Below are positions 21,830 through 32,330 of a stretch of DNA of 64,000 nt, one piece after another. Position 1 is the first letter of the stretch; each line of letters starts with the position of its first letter. The DNA comes from Arion vulgaris (taxonomy: Eukaryota > Mollusca > Gastropoda > Stylommatophora > Arionidae), in contig CM036753.1 of the NCBI GenBank assembly GCA_020796225.1, positions 6,195,001 to 6,259,000 on the forward strand, read 5' to 3'. The position numbers and the translations under genes were made by a program. Below the pieces are notes generated by a model, which searched no databases, was not told the DNA's origin, and saw only the letters and a program-made list of their open reading frames with translations.

Positions 21830-22235
21830 TTGTGTGTGCATGAGAGGAAGAGACAGAGAGAGATAGAGAAGTATGCTTATGAGTGTGTGTGTGTGTGTGC
21901 ATGAGAGGAAGAGACAGAGAGAGAGAGAGAAGTATGCTTATAAGTGTGTATGTGGTGTGTGTGTGTGTGTGCATGAGAGGAAGAGAGAGAGAGAGAGAGA
22001 GAAGTATGCTTATGAGTGTGTGTGTGTGTGTGGTGTGTATGTGTGTGCATGAGAGGAAGAGACAGAGAGAGAGAGAGAAGTATGCTTATAAGTGTGTGTG
22101 TGTGTGTGCATGAGGAGGAAGAGAGAGAGAGAAAGAAAGAAGTATGCTTATGAGTGTGTGTGTGTGTGTGTGGGTGTGTGTATGGTATGTGTGTGCATAT
22201 ATGTGTGTGATGTGTTAGTGTGTGTGTGGGGCGGA
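21830..22235. repeat. Compound ~70-80 bp repeat of GT and GA blocks (about 5 units)
   Basis: Each unit contains TGCATGAGAGGAAGAGA, a (GA)n run, AGAAGTATGCTTATGAGTG and a (TG)n run. Units differ mainly in dinucleotide length. Confidence 0.9.
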
Positions 22236-22587
22236 AGGGGGCGTGGACGTAAACGCTTCGAGTAAATATATCCGTTTAGTTTTCTTATCTCGTTATTGTG
22301 TTCATGTTTTCTTTCTTATTGTCACTTCTATTTGATAATTGTTACTTCAAGTGACAATTTATGCTGTCTATTCTATGTTATTCTTTCAATATGCTCTTCT
22401 ATCCTTCGTTTTCTATTAACCTTCATGGCGACTACATTATCTTATCTGTTTAAGTGATGATAGATTCAGGTTAGATAGACAGACAACCAGGAGGAGACAG
22501 GTTGGTTTCATGTGACAGGCAGACAGAATGTGACAAATAGGCACACAGACACAGATAGATATGTTGAAATCTATTAGAGGACAGCCT
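22236..22587. other. Unannotated intronic stretch
   Basis: No recognised feature; AGACAGACA-rich near 22480-22560. Confidence 0.55.
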
Positions 22588-23757
22588 ACTTAAATAATAG
22601 TTATTTTACTGGAGGATAGCTTACTTAAATGCTAGTTATTTTACTCGAGCTTACTTAAATGATAGTTATTTTACTGGAGGATAGCTTACTTAAATGCTAG
22701 TTATTTTACTCGAGGACAGCTTACTTAAATAATAGTTATTTTACTCGAGCTTACTTAAATGATAGTTATTTTACTGGAGGATAGCTTACTTAAATAATAG
22801 TTATTTTACTGGAGGATAGCTTACTTAAATGCTAGTTATTTTACTCAGCTTACTTAAATGATAGTTATTTTACTGGAGGATAGCTTACTTAAATGCTAGT
22901 TATTTTACTCGAGGACAGCTTACTTAAATAATAGTTATTTTACTCGAGCTTACTTAAATGATAGTTATTTTACTGGAGGATAGCTTACTTAAATAATAGT
23001 TATTTTACTGGAGGATAGCTTACTTAAATGCTAGTTATTTTACTCGAGCTTACTTAAATGATAGTTATTTTACTGGAGGATAGCTTACTTAAATAATAGT
23101 TATTTTACTCGAGGACAGCTTACTTAAATAATAGTTATTTTACTCGAGCTTACTTAAATGATAGTTATTTTACTCAGGAGCTTACTAAATGATAGTTATT
23201 TTACTGGAGGATAGCTTACTTAAATGCTAGTTATTTTACTCGAGGACAGCTTACTTAAATAATAGTTATTTTACTGGAGGATAGCTTACTTAAATAATAG
23301 TTATTTTACTGGAGGATAGCTTACTTAAATATAGTTATTTTACTGAGGATAGCTTACTAAATAATAGTTATTTTACTGGAGGATAGCTACTTAAAATAAT
23401 AGTTATTTTACTCGAGGACAGCTTACTTAAATAATAGTTATTTTACTCGAGCTTACTTAAATGATAGTTATTTTACTGGAGGATAGCTTACTTAAATAAT
23501 AGTTATTTTACTCGAGGACAGCTTACTTAAATAATAGTTATTTTACTCGAGCTTACTTAAATAATAGTTATTTTACTCGAGCTTACTTAAATGATAGTTA
23601 TTTTACTGGAGGATAGCTTACTTAAATAATAGTTATTTTACTCGAGCTTACTTAAATGATAGTTATTTTACTGGAGGACAGCTTACTTAAATGATAGTTA
23701 TTTTACTGGAGGATAGCTTACTTAAATAATAGTTATTTTACTCGAGGACAGCTTACA
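22588..23757. repeat. 35/30-bp minisatellite with higher-order structure (about 35 units)
   Basis: Long unit GGAGGATAGCTTACTTAAAT plus AATAGTTATTTTACT (35 bp) and a short unit CGAGCTTACTTAAATGATAG plus TTATTTTACT (30 bp) lacking five bases (GACAG). Three unit types, GGAGGATAG..GCTAG, CGAGGACAG..AATAG and CGAG..GATAG, recur in blocks (for example 22672-22765, 22873-22967), indicating amplification of multi-unit blocks. A few units near 23330-23400 carry single-base losses. Confidence 0.95.
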
Positions 23758-23949
23758 ATAATTTTTTAACATCTACTGAAATAATACTTGCGTTTTTAAA
23801 AAGATATGAACCTTTTGTCAAGAGTATTCCAGTAGAAATCAGTAAAGAAGCTCAGACATTCCTCATTTACTTTTCAGTCAAAAATGATTAAAATGTTGGG
23901 GGTTTTTTCTGTGTTGAATTAAATAATTCAAATTTGATATTAGACCAAT

Positions 23950-24215
23950 TGTTATTTCTACTTCGAACGTTTCATATCGACTATTTGTTAACAACTCTGT
24001 GTAATTTGTATGTGATCTGAGCCCAAAAGCGATTGTACGTTGTGCCAGTTATGCGCCTACAAGTAGGCCGGCACTTCCGATTTCTGTGACGCTTTTTATT
24101 TACTAGGTTAGCTTCATTAAGCCCCTTCATCAGTCGCCTCTTACGACGTGCCTTGAAGGCCGCAGTGGTACTATTCTTTGCTTCCTTGCGGCCCCGGCAC
24201 CATACGGCGAGCAAT
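23950..24215 (+). mobile_element. Rep270 copy
   Basis: CTTCGAACGTTTCATATCGA, TGTATGTGATCTGAGCCC, GTTGTGCCAGTTATGCGCCT, CTTACGACGTGCCTTGAAGG and CTTTGCTTCCTTGCGGCCCC. A (CT)n-rich tract follows at 24250-24360. Confidence 0.88.
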
Positions 24216-24360
24216 CGTTATTTGAAGACTTTTGTTACTTTTTCCCCCATTTTTCTTTTTTCTCTTTCTCCGTCTATCTTTCTCTGTCCCTCTCTTTCTC
24301 TCTCTCTTCTCTCTTTATTTCTCTCTCTATCTCTCTTTCTCTCTCTGTCTCTCTGTACTC

Positions 24361-24836
24361 TTCATTTGTTTAGCACTAATCGACACGTTTGATGAACTTT
24401 CAAACAACGTTCCGGACAGCCGTTGTTGACAAACACATGCGCAGAGACGACGTTGAATTAAATGAGATATTTCTAATGATGATGGCTTAGTCCACCAGCT
24501 AAATCAACATGGAAGCTAACAAATTTCTCCAGTTAATACTTCTTTCCGAGATTACACAAAATGTTAGTGAAAATATTAATCAATTTTTCATCCTTTCTGC
24601 TGTCAGTTTTATAAACGGGACACAAAGAAAGGAAGGAAACAAATCTATCAGGAAAGATGTGCTTATGTTTCGTCTGTGGTTATCTAACTTCCTGTTTAAG
24701 TATATTTATTGTGTGTCCTGGACAGTTAGGATTTAACGTTAACGAAAGAGCTGTCAGTATGTCTCAAATACGTCTGTAGTGAGGGCTATAGACATGAATT
24801 AGGAAAATACATTGAAGTGTTTTCACGACATAGTTT
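24361..24836. other. Unannotated intronic stretch
   Basis: No recognised feature. Confidence 0.55.
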
Positions 24837-25150
24837 GAGATGCAGACACAACACTCGATGACACTTCGAGTTTAATGCAGGAATTTTGAAGATCTTAAGC
24901 AATCAATAATCTGCGAAGTAATAAGTTTGGTGCCGCAGAAATGTGAATACCATACAACAACCAACAGTTTGTTAGGTATTCAGTTTAGATATTCTAGAAA
25001 TTTGAATATCATACAACAATATATACAGACACGACAATCGATGGCGCTTCGAGTTTAATGCAAGAATTCTGATAATCATTCGCAACCAACAGTTTGTGAA
25101 GTTGTATGCTTGACGTTGTAGAAATTGGATATAGAAATACAATATATGGA
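24837..25150. repeat. Diverged direct duplication (~180-bp offset)
   Basis: CGATGACACTTCGAGTTTAA plus TGCAGGAATTTTG (near 24856) recurs as CGATGGCGCTTCGAGTTTAA plus TGCAAGAATTCTG (near 25037). GAATA.CATACAACAA and CAACCAACAGTTTGT also occur twice. Confidence 0.7.
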
Positions 25151-25214
25151 TACATATATTGAAATGCAAACATGTCACCACGAACACTAACAAACAGCAT
25201 TGTTCAACACAATA

Positions 25215-25560
25215 TTTCTACCAACATTATGCTATCAGTGCCAAACCTGGCTGGACGCTGACATCAAATGATAAAATAAAACTAATCATAACCGCAGAGA
25301 TGAGGTGCACGCAGAAAGATGGGATAATTAAGAAGAGAACGGTTTAAAAATGAAGACATCACAAAAAAAGAGGGCACAGCATCAATACTGAACTCCATCA
25401 ATAAACAACAAATTAAATGGTTCATCTACATAAGCAAATTACCAACAGACAGTGCGGCCCAAAGAGCAATGTTACTCCGAAACAGTGAATACTAAGCAAA
25501 AGGCTGTCTGCGCAAAAGGTGGACCTCAGAGATAACAGAGACGAAAACAACCACTGGTTA
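25215..25560 (+). mobile_element. LINE tail (family Y-like, copy 2)
   Basis: Pieces of CQTWLDADIK, KLIITAEMRC and, in another frame, INKQQIKWFIYISKLPTDS (from EQQIKWFGHL-R-M) appear in order with stops and frameshifts. Same family as 14.2-14.7 kb. Confidence 0.65.
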
Positions 25561-25689
25561 TGAAGTGCACATAAAAACCAGATCTATAAATCTTTTCTTA
25601 TCCTAACGCTGGGAGGCAAAACAGGACTAGAGATACAAAATGTCAGAAAAGAAAACTAGAAATGTGAAAGACTATGCATGCAGTAAATG

Positions 25690-25960
25690 TGTAAAGATGA
25701 GTCTCTGTGGCGTGGAGGCATGATGCGGCCTCTTGTTTAAGAGGCACTTGGTTCGTTCCCCGAGTGGAGCACTCGGAATATTTTTCCTGACATTTCTGAA
25801 TGAGAATTTATGAATTTATGGTCGTTTAAGAACAGATTGTAAGGGAGATCGAGTTCCTTGTCCTATCGGATACAGACGATAAAATGTAGATCCTGTGTTC
25901 CTGTTGGGCACGTAAATGAATACACCCTCAGTTGGAAATAGAATAAAGTAGGCTGCAAAG
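25690..25960 (+). mobile_element. SINE5 (tRNA-derived, most complete copy)
   Basis: Head TCTCTGTGGCGTGGAGGCAT, B-box-like CTTGGTTCGTTCCC, body GAGTGGAGCACTCGG and a 3' part with GGGAGATCGAGTTCCTTGTC and ACAGACGATAAAATGTAG. Confidence 0.7.
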
Positions 25961-26059
25961 CCGCAGTCCAAGAAAATCTTGAGCATCTACAGATGATATC
26001 TACTCTGTGTTGATACACAATACTAAGCAACAGATCTCTGCGAGATGTCGAAGTGAGAT

Positions 26060-26519
26060 CCTAGATCTGTATATTAGACTTCAAAGAACATTCCTTGCAC
26101 TGTTGACAGGTTTTTCTGATATTGACTTCAAGAACATCTTGCCTGTAGTTTTCTGTATATTAGACTTCAAAGAACATCTTGCACTGTGCAAGTTTTTCTG
26201 TATATTAGACTTCAAAGAACATCTTGCACTGTGCAAGTTTTTCTGTATATTAGACTTCAAAGAACATCTTGCACTGTGCAGGTTTTTCTGTATATTAGAC
26301 TTCAAAGAACATCTTGCACTGTGCAAGTTTTTCTGTATATTAGACTTCAAAGAACATATTGCACTGTGCAAGTTTTTCTGTATATTAGACTTCAAAGAAC
26401 ATCTTGCACTGTGCAAGTTTTTCTGTATATTAGACTTCAAAGAACATCTTGCACTGTGCAAGTTTTTCTGTATATTAGACTTCAAAGAACATCTTGCACT
26501 GTGCAAGTTTTTTAGACTC
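26060..26519. repeat. 45-bp minisatellite immediately upstream of exon B
   Basis: Unit TTTTTCTGTATATTAGACTT plus CAAAGAACATCTTGCACTGT plus GCAAG. Eight near-identical units at 26150-26515 and two diverged units before them. Each unit contains a pyrimidine-AG motif TTTTTCTGTATATTAG with AG at 26162, 26207, 26252, 26297, 26342, 26387, 26432 and 26477. The 45-bp period gives a 194-codon open frame that stops inside exon B in the wrong frame, so it is not coding. Confidence 0.95.
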
Positions 26520-26585
26520 AAGCATTTACTTCATTTGTTTTTACATGCTGTAAATAATGATGATTCATTTTTGATTATTTTTCAG

Positions 26586-26640
26586 GAGTGAAGAGCCAGC
26601 AGCCACCAACATGGACATCTCTACTGGACATATCGTTCTG
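26586..26640 (+). CDS. ptprn: PTPRN/IA-2 family exon B (short linker into the PTP domain)
   Basis: A 55-base exon. The acceptor is TTTTTCAG ending at 26585 and the donor GTCAGT starts at 26641. Its first base completes the split TGG codon from exon A. The remaining 18 codons read SEEPAATNM then DISTGHIVL, closely matching the conserved IA-2 linker (CEEPAQANMDISTGH). It ends in phase 0. A 45-bp minisatellite rich in acceptor-like motifs ends about 70 bp upstream and a GT-rich tract begins about 40 bp downstream, so this tiny exon sits between two unstable repeats. Identification rests on the motif and on exact phase agreement with exons A and C. Confidence 0.93.
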
Positions 26641-26659
26641 GTCAGTAGATTTTGTTTAT

Positions 26660-26800
26660 TTCTGCATGTATGGATGTATGTGTGTGTGTGTGTGTGTGGA
26701 TGTTTGTGTCTATGAGTGTGCGTGGATGTATGAGTGTGGATGTGTTCGTGTGTGTGTATGTCTGTATGAGTGTTGCTGTTTTCGTAACGGTGAAATATTT
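26660..26800. repeat. GT-rich tract after exon B
   Basis: TGTGTGTGTG with GTGTGGATG(T) and GTATGAGTGTG units, related to the longer tract at 26990-27410. Confidence 0.85.
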
Positions 26801-26989
26801 GAAAGGATGGGATTGTTAATCCCAAGCCCAACCCCCAACCTGGAGGACTAGGAACCATACTTCGTCTGTCCCCTCCTCAATGGCCTGTCGGTTTGGTTGA
26901 ACCTGCCAGGAACATAAGTTCCGCACCTAGCCCACTGTATCATTGAAGCACACAAACCTCCCCACCACTACAAGGTAATGGCCTCATGG
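26801..26989. other. GC-richer unclassified insert between two GT tracts
   Basis: Contains AACCCCCAACCTGGAGGACT-like sequence (actual CCAACCCCCAACCTGG), CCTGTCGGTTTGGTTG and AACCTGCCAGG. It looks like a piece of a transposable element 5' region, but I cannot assign it. Confidence 0.4.
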
Positions 26990-27415
26990 AGAGGTGTATG
27001 CATGTGCGTGGACGTATGTGTGTGAATTTGTGTGTATGTGAATGTGTGTGTGGATGTATGTATGTATGAGTATTTGTGGATGTATATGTGCATGATTATG
27101 TGTGGATGTATGTGTATGAATGTGTGTGTAGAGTGTGTGTGTGTGGATATATGCGTGTATGGTGTGCGTGGATTCACATGTACGATAATATGTGTATGAA
27201 TATGCGTGATGTATGCGTGCATGAGTGTGCGTTAATGTATGTATGTATGAGTGTGCGTTGATGTATGTATGTATGAGTGTGCGTGGATGTATGCGTGCAT
27301 GCATGAGTGTGCGTTAATGTATGTATGTATGAGTGTGCGTGGATGTATGTATGTATGAGTGTACGTTGATGTATGTATGTATGAGTGTGCGTGGATGTAC
27401 GTGGTCATACATTCA
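26990..27415. repeat. GT-rich array with ~28-bp units
   Basis: Later units are regular: GTATGTATGAGTGTGCGTGG plus ATGTAT, alternating GTTGAT/GGAT/TTAAT. Earlier units are degenerate. Open frames (HTHTHIH-like) are artefacts. Confidence 0.88.
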
Positions 27416-27424
27416 GAAAAGGCA

Positions 27425-28062
27425 AGTGTACTCTAACATTTCAAAAATTACGATCTAAATACAAAACACGTACAAACAAAGTACTGTAGTTTTACAAAAT
27501 ACAAAAAGCAATAACAATACACAGCATCGTTTCGAGCAAAAGGTCTTTATCAAGGAAAGGATACAACAGAATTGAGGAAATTCACTTTTTACACAGCACA
27601 CAACATACAGAATCAGACAATAAATTATGAAACAAGAAAATATGTGACTTAAAACGGAGTCTCTGTAGCTAAGTGGTTAAACCCTTTGCCTTGTGAGTCG
27701 ACCGGACCGCGCCATTCTGTTCACGAGTGCAGTTTCTTCCAGAGACTACTAGAATTGTTGCTGGAGCTATGGAGTTTGTGTTTTGTGCAATACTCTCGGC
27801 AGGTGGCGTGGCAGTTCTGCGGAGAAGAACCGAGCCGTATTGGTAAAACCCGGTGCAATGAAGTCAATCCTTCGGCTTTTAAACCCTTTTTTAAACGACA
27901 AAAAATGCAAAAAGTAGAAGGGGAAAAAAAAGATAAACGATAAAAATCAAATAAATATGTAACATATAAATATACATTTCAGAAGCACACATATAACATA
28001 TGAAGCATTAGAATAGACAGTATTAAGAAACATAGCAATTTAGTAATCAAAAAAAGCAGTAA
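27425..28062 (-). mobile_element. Penelope-like element 3' end, split by a SINE1
   Basis: Shares AAGTACTGTAGTTTTACAAA, CATCGTTTCGAGCAAAAGGT and CTTTATCAAGGAAAGG with the copy at 39.6 kb. After the SINE (27656-27898) it resumes with GAAGCACACATATAACATAT and GACAGTATTAAGAAACATAG, matching 39895-39960. No open frame. Confidence 0.7.
27656..27898 (+). mobile_element. SINE1 nested in the Penelope-like element
   Basis: Head GTCTCTGTAGCTAAGTGGTT plus AAACCCTTTGCC, body CCAGAGACTACTAGAATTGT and TTTTGTGCAATACTCTCGGC, and 3' end GTGCAATGAAGTCAATCCTT. The A box is clear; the B box region is degraded. Confidence 0.85.
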
Positions 28063-28071
28063 TGTGTCTAA

Positions 28072-28170
28072 AGACAAAGAATCGATTTCATTGCACTGGG
28101 TTTTACCCTACATGACTCAGTCCCTCTCCGCAGTAATACCACAGGGTAGGTTCCCACAGCGTTCAGTCAA
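28072..28170 (-). mobile_element. SINE1 3' fragment
   Basis: GATTTCATTGCACTGGGTTT, TACCCTACATGACTCAG and TCCCTCTCCGCAGTAATACC are the reversed SINE1 end. The head is missing. Confidence 0.7.
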
Positions 28171-28679
28171 AGCACAAAAGGCTGTGTACTTTGTGTACAG
28201 GAGAGTGCAGTGTCAGGAGAAGGGGAAAACTCATATTTTGGAGAAAAAAAACTTATTAATAACTCTCTCACAACTTCGAAGACACTACTTAGAGAAACAT
28301 TCTGATTTTCTTATAGTTATCTGGCATAGGCCTTCAGAAAGATTTATAGCATCGATGACGAAGGAAATCCTCGTCTCGTTAGTTAGACAAATATGTTACC
28401 ACGATAATAATAATTAATAATAATTCCTCTCCTACCGTTATACGTTACATAGGACCTGCAAGCAATCTCTCCATACCGCTCTATACTGGGCAACTCGCTC
28501 AATCTCCGTCATGGAACAGACCAATATTTCTTGCCTCTCTCAACAAAGTTCGTTTCAGGGTCTCCTTAGGTCGTTATATCTTTCTTGAACCCTGTGCATC
28601 CCACTGCGAAGCCTGCTTTGATATTCGGTGATCATTTCTTCTCAAGGTGTGGCCAACATATCTCCATCTTCTCCTTTTT

Positions 28680-29165
28680 TAACTGTTGTTACTAGTGGAT
28701 GTTGACAGACATTTCTCTGATTTCATCACTTCTCCTTTTTTAACTGTTGTTACTAGTGGATGTTGCTGACATTTCTCTGATTTCATCACTTCTCCTTTTT
28801 TTAACTGTTGTTACTAGTGGATGTTGACCAGACATTTCTCTGATTTCATCACTTCTCCTTTTTTTAACTGTTGTTACTAGTGGATGTTGACCAGACATTT
28901 CTCTGATTTCATCACTTCTCCTTTTTTTAACTGTTGTTACTAGTGGATGTTGACCAGACATTTCTCTGATTTCATCACTTCTCCTTTTTTTAACTGTTGT
29001 TACTAGTGGATGTTGACCAGACATTTCTCTGATTTCATCACTTCTCCTTTTTTTAACTGTTGTTACTAGTGGATGTTGACTAGACATTTCTCTGATTTCA
29101 TCACTTCTCCATTTTTTAACTGTTGTTACTAGTGGATGTTGACCAGACATTTCTCTGATTTCGTC
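28680..29165. repeat. 63-bp minisatellite inside LINE X (8 units)
   Basis: Unit TTTTTAACTGTTGTTACTAG plus TGGATGTTGACCAGACATTT plus CTCTGATTTCATCACTTCTC plus CTT; starts at 28820 and 28883 fix 63 bp. On the minus strand each unit is 21 codons (SDEIREMSGQHPLVTTVKKR), so the amplification preserved the LINE frame. Source segment: 16182-16230 or 9014-9062 in single-copy elements. Confidence 0.95.
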
Positions 29166-29271
29166 ACTTCTCCTGAATTCGTTCCATTTTTTGTTCATTA
29201 TTTTTTCCCGACATCTAATTTCAAATGTATTCAACTTGTTTTTCTATATCTTTAATCATTTTCCAACTCTC

Positions 29272-29905
29272 TGGTATATGCTTAGAATTGATAGAACAAC
29301 TCTCGCTGAGCATATGTTAGATTGATAAACAATTCTCTCCTGGTTATACGTTAAATTGATAGAACAACTCTCATGGCATATGTTAGGATTGATGACAATC
29401 TCGCTGGTATATTTAGAATTGATAGAATCAACTCTCGCTGGTATATTTGGATTGATAGAACAACTCTCGTTTCGGCATATGTTAGGTGTGTAAACAACTC
29501 TCGCCTGGTATAATGTGTAGGATTGATAGAACAACTCTCCTTGTATATGTTAGATTGATTGAACAATTCCTAAGTATATTGTTAGATTGATAGAACAACT
29601 CTCGCTGGTATATGTTAGGATTGATAGAACAACTCTCGCTGGTATATGTTAGGATTGATAGAACAACTCTCGCTGGTATATGTTAGGATTGATAGAACAA
29701 CTCTCGCTGGTATATGTTAGAATTGATAGAACAACTCTCGCTGGTATATGTTAGGATTGATAGAACAACTCTCGCTGGTATATGTTAGGATTGATAGAAC
29801 AACTCTCGCTGGTATATGTTAGGATTGATAGAACAACTCTCGCTGGTATATGTTAGGATTGATAGAACAACTCTCGCTGGCATATGTTAGGATTGATAGA
29901 ACATT
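29272..29905. repeat. 34-bp minisatellite inside LINE X (about 18 units)
   Basis: Unit GGTATATGTTAGGATTGATA plus GAACAACTCTCGCT. The distal ~10 units (29580-29905) are almost identical while proximal units (29272-29580) are ragged with many indels. The source is the single AGGTATATGTTAAGATTG segment of LINE X at 16322. Confidence 0.93.
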
Positions 29906-29989
29906 TGAATTGAAAATTCGTAATTTACTGTAATACTATATAACTTGCAGTTCCATATTTTACCAAGATGCCCTACTCGAAAAGAAATT

Positions 29990-30145
29990 GAAAACTTGAA
30001 AACAGACGAAGTAGGAAACTAGAAAACATGTGAAGGAATAAAATTGAAAACAGACGAGCGGAAAACTTGAAAACAAACGAAGCAGGAAAACTTGAAAACA
30101 GACGAAGTGAAACACTTGAAAACAGACACAATTGAAAACTTTAAA
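29990..30145. repeat. ~28-bp degenerate array
   Basis: GAAAACTTGAAAACAGACGA plus AG(C/T)(A/G)G occurs about five times with length changes. Confidence 0.8.
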
Positions 30146-30424
30146 ATGTTTCTTTGTATTTAATCTACAATTCTAGCTGACGGAAAGTGAGTCATTAAAA
30201 CTTGATATCAACTGCATTCTCTGTAGACCTCTTGAGTTGAAAGTTGTATTTGCGGATCGTTACCTATTCTTAATAGCTTAACTGTAGAGATTATGCCTGA
30301 GAGATAGAAAGATGAAGAGAGACAGTGCGATTTTCACAGACCATCAGTATTATAGTTTCATAGTGGTATAGATGATGTTTCTCCAGCAGCAATGGATCTT
30401 CCGGAGATATTTGCTTGAAATTTA

Positions 30425-30735
30425 CTTAGTTTTGATGACAGTAAAATGTGAGTTCGAGAAGTGTATAGTATATGAAGCGTATAGCTTGAGAAGTGTATAG
30501 TTGTAAAGTGTATAGCTTAGAATGTATAGTTGTAAGTGTATAGCAGAAGTGTATAGTTGTAGAAGTGATAGTTGGAAGTGTATAGTTGAAGTGTATAGTT
30601 GAGAAGTTATAGTTGTAAAATATAGTTTAGAAGTGTTTAGTTTGAGAAGTGTATAGTTTGTGAAGTATATAATTTGACAAAATGTGAAATGTAAATTTGT
30701 GAAGTGTATAGTTTGATAGAATGTAAAATGTGATT
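30425..30735. repeat. ~16-bp degenerate array
   Basis: AGAAGTGTATAGTTG-type units, about fifteen, with many one-base losses that look like either decay or consensus error. Confidence 0.8.
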
Positions 30736-31255
30736 TTGAAAAAGACAGTGTGACAGATAGTGAAATGTGAGAAGGACGCAGCTTGTCTGGAAGTTGAATT
30801 ACCAGATTGTAATAAAAGAGACTGACATTAACTAGTCTAAGCTATTATTTCATTGAGTCACAACCACGTTTGACTATGTGTTTGTATTAATTTCTACTAT
30901 TGTACAATTGTACTATTGGTTCTAGACGAAGGTTGTCGATTGTGAAAAACTACATTCTGATTTAGTTACCACATTCTCCCAAAGACCATTTTAATGACAC
31001 TGCGAATTAACGTCTGCCACGTGTCCTCTTATTTATTATACTGTGAATTGTGGAAAACTAGAAATTGCTCTAGCCATCAGATGAGAACGTTTAGCAATGT
31101 GTTGGTAATGACAGAACTGTATGTCAGAGTGATAATTAAAGTTTTCATGGTAGTACAGCTGTTAAAAGAGAGAAAATAGCTGTTAAAATCATTGTGTCAG
31201 TTATAATAGTCGTAGTATTATAGCCGCAGTCAGTTGTACTCTTATGGTTAATAAA
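30736..31255. other. Unannotated intronic stretch
   Basis: No recognised feature. Confidence 0.55.
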
Positions 31256-31445
31256 AGGGGAGTCAGAAGTAGCAGGGGTGTCAGAAGTAGAAATCAAAGT
31301 GGTGTCAGAAGTAGCAGTAAAGGTTGTGTCAGAAGTAGCAATCAAAGTGGTGTCAGAAGTAGCAATCAAAATGGTGTCAGAAGTAGAAATCAAAGTGATG
31401 TCAGAAGTAGCAATCAAAGTGGTGTCAGAAGTAAAAATCTAAGTG
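31256..31445. repeat. 24-bp minisatellite (about 8 units)
   Basis: Unit AGTAGCAATCAAAGTGGTGT plus CAGA. The period is a multiple of three, so both strands stay open (SGVRSSNQ on +, TTLIATSD on -). No flanking evidence of a gene. Confidence 0.93.
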
Positions 31446-31614
31446 GTGGTCGTTTAAAAGTTCTGATATAAATATTAGTCGGTGTGACTTAATTGATAGT
31501 TGTAACAACAAAAGTAGTAGCATTTGTATTTGATTTGGTCTAATATTTTTATATGGAGATCATGATCATAGTATAGTGGTAGCTCTCTCTTCTCTTTAGC
31601 CTGTTACGACCTTG

Positions 31615-32330
31615 GCGTTTAGGCAGCAACAAACGTACACCATTCTTCCCTGTTCATGGCCTTCCTCTGTATTGTGTTCCAGCTATGATTCATTTCCTTC
31701 AGCTCTTGCTCTATCGTTCTCCTCCAGGTCGTCTTGGGTCTTCCACGCTTTCGCCTACCCTCTGGAGTCCATCTCAGTGCAGTTTTCGTGTCGGAGCCAG
31801 TCTCCATGCGCATCACATGTCCAATCCATCTCCAGCGTCGTCTTCGGATGATAGTGCCCATATTCTCTTGTTGGCATCGTGCAAGCAATTCTTGATTCGA
31901 GATAGTAGTCGGCCAGTACACGCGTAAGATTTTTCGCAGACAAGTTGTATGAAAGGCGGAGAGTCTTGACATATCCTGTTCTGTCATTCTCCAGCATTCC
32001 GATCCGTACAGCAATGTTTACAGCACACAGCTGTTATAGATACTAGTCTTGGTTCTGATGCTGTATTGGGCAGATTTCCAGGCGGTCTGAAGGGTCATGA
32101 ATGCACTTCGTGCCTTACTCAGTCTGTTTTAATGTCAGATCCAGCGCCTCCTTCATTGCTAATAACACTTCCAAGGTATGTGAAAGCGGTTGTATCTCGG
32201 AGGGTTTTACCTTCTAGTTTGACTGGTGCTGGGGTTGCTATGTTCAGAGTCATTACTTCAGTTTTCTTCTGATTTATTTTCAGCCCAACCATCTCACTAT
32301 ATTGGTTAAGGCGGCAGGTCTTTTCCTGGA
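31615..32330 (-). mobile_element. LINE RT thumb and C-terminus (best preserved LINE fragment)
   Basis: A 131-codon frame reads LLYGSECWRMTEQDMSRL, CLRKILRVYWP, RRRWRWIGHVMRM, RRKRGRPKTTWRRTI and ends NREEWCTFVAA before a stop. Upstream in shifted frames are YLGSVISNEGGAGSDI and WKSAQYSIRTKTSIYNSCVL, and a decayed KTEVMTL. Typical order for a CR1/RTE-like non-LTR reverse transcriptase. At least one frameshift and one stop, so inactive. Confidence 0.88.

Larger units (their letters stand above)
2836..26585 (+). other. Intron A-B of the PTPRN-like gene (23,750 bp)
   Basis: Bounded by GTAAGC and TTTTTCAG, and interrupts a Trp codon (phase 2). It is filled with LINE tails, SINEs, two MITEs, a Penelope remnant and arrays at 4.7, 5.2, 6.6, 12.5, 17.1, 18.1, 21.8, 22.6 and 26.1 kb. 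No other gene was recognised inside it on either strand. Confidence 0.85.
28425..29935 (-). mobile_element. LINE X 3' end (copy 3), expanded by two internal minisatellites
   Basis: Starts CCTCTCCTACCGTTATACGT plus TACATAGGACCTGCAAG, then TCTTGAACCCTGTGCATCCC, and ends CATTTGAATTGAAAATTCGT, like the reference copy at 15.94-16.40 kb. Between these lie the 63-bp array (28680-29165) and the 34-bp array (29272-29905), both derived from LINE X sequence that is single-copy elsewhere. Confidence 0.88.

Noticed and set aside
22588..23757. CRISPR-like regularly spaced repeats
   Set aside because: No unique spacers; every segment is a variant of the same unit. The window is eukaryotic, with spliceosomal introns.
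26007..26591. 194-codon + frame running into exon B
   Set aside because: Made of 45-bp units; it ends at TGA inside exon B because its frame differs from the true PTPRN frame (codon start 26587).
31244..31471. Small repeat protein SGVRSSNQ
   Set aside because: 24-bp minisatellite open on both strands; no evidence of transcription signals.
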